DNA from: Excoecaria cochinchinensis
Taxonomy: Eukaryota; Streptophyta; Magnoliopsida; Malpighiales; Euphorbiaceae
Reading direction: 5' to 3'
Assembly (NCBI GenBank): GCA_947683425.1
Contig: CANTUQ010000081.1
Location: forward strand, 9,916,501-9,980,500
Length of the DNA: 64,000 nt
Shown here piece by piece: positions 63,996 to 64,000 of the stretch. The notes under the pieces are model-generated. The model saw nothing but the letters and a program-made list of their open reading frames with translations. It did no database searches and was not told where the DNA came from. A program made the translations under genes and the position numbers. How positions within the stretch are numbered: position 1 is the stretch's first letter; each line of letters starts with the position of its first letter.

Positions 63996-64000
63996 GTCAT

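Larger units (their letters stand above)
62169..64000 (-). repeat. Third Tat-type LTR, running off the window
   Basis: The plus-strand left end TGACGCGCGTCGAACC matches the LTR at 795, and the first 400 bases follow it closely (TTCGCGTCTTTT, AGTCGCCACCCAATTT, AAACCAGAGAT). No PBS lies left of it, so 62168 is host DNA and this is a 3' LTR or solo LTR of a minus-strand element (left flank ACCTG). Its palindromes are different from those of the other two Tat LTRs. ORFs at 62920-63975 are not genes. Confidence 0.75.

Noticed and set aside
1..64000. Host protein-coding, tRNA or rRNA genes
   Set aside because: All recognisable proteins belong to retrotransposons. No cloverleaf-like sequence was noticed except the PBS tRNA-end matches, which are primer sites.

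Overview
The window is flowering-plant nuclear DNA made almost entirely of nested LTR retrotransposons. I see no host gene, tRNA or rRNA. The evidence is Ty3/gypsy polyprotein fragments (Tat-, Athila- and Tekay/del-type), paired LTRs, target-site duplications (TSDs), primer-binding sites (PBS) and polypurine tracts (PPT), in an AT-rich, microsatellite-rich background. This is what a pericentromeric or intergenic repeat block of a sizeable plant genome looks like. The species cannot be named from the sequence.

Layout. 1-3501: 5' end of a minus-strand Tat-type element (leader, PBS, 2.7-kb LTR with a very GC-rich hairpin array), inserted into 3502-13003, the 3' half of a plus-strand Tat-type element. 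That half holds an open integrase, an RNA-hairpin array, an antisense spliced ORF, a divergent promoter, a sense spliced ORF, tandem repeats, a PPT and the 3' LTR. 13004-19494: AT-rich LTR relics holding a solo LTR (14504-16986, TSD AACCT). 19495-27099: 3' half of a plus-strand Athila-type element, holding a second solo LTR (23436-25874, TSD GTTAT). 27101-28046, 43757-44950 and 59299-59478: a Tekay-type integrase fragment and its LTR, split by two later insertions. The first is a solo LTR (28047-43756, TSD ACTTA), itself split by an almost complete but dead Athila-type element (28262-40257, TSD CATCA). The second is a non-coding LTR-internal-LTR-internal-LTR array (44951-59298). 59479-62168: another AT-rich LTR relic. 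62169-64000: a third Tat-type LTR running off the window.

The most unusual signal is a recurring design. Nearly every element carries clusters of short, CpG-rich, near-perfect palindromes whose word is characteristic of the element. In the Tat and both Athila elements the same word sits just upstream of the LTR TATA box and again at an internal promoter in front of the extra (non gag-pol) ORF. One Athila copy also carries it in frame inside gag. In the Tekay-type LTRs the palindromes occupy one fixed position, but the word is replaced from copy to copy while flanking landmarks stay recognisable. Some words occur in unrelated lineages. I infer a fast-turning-over recognition or structural cassette used by several retrotransposon lineages.

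All homologies were judged by eye from translated motifs and repeated text; no alignment or database search was run. Boundaries backed by TSDs are firm; boundaries of relics are approximate.
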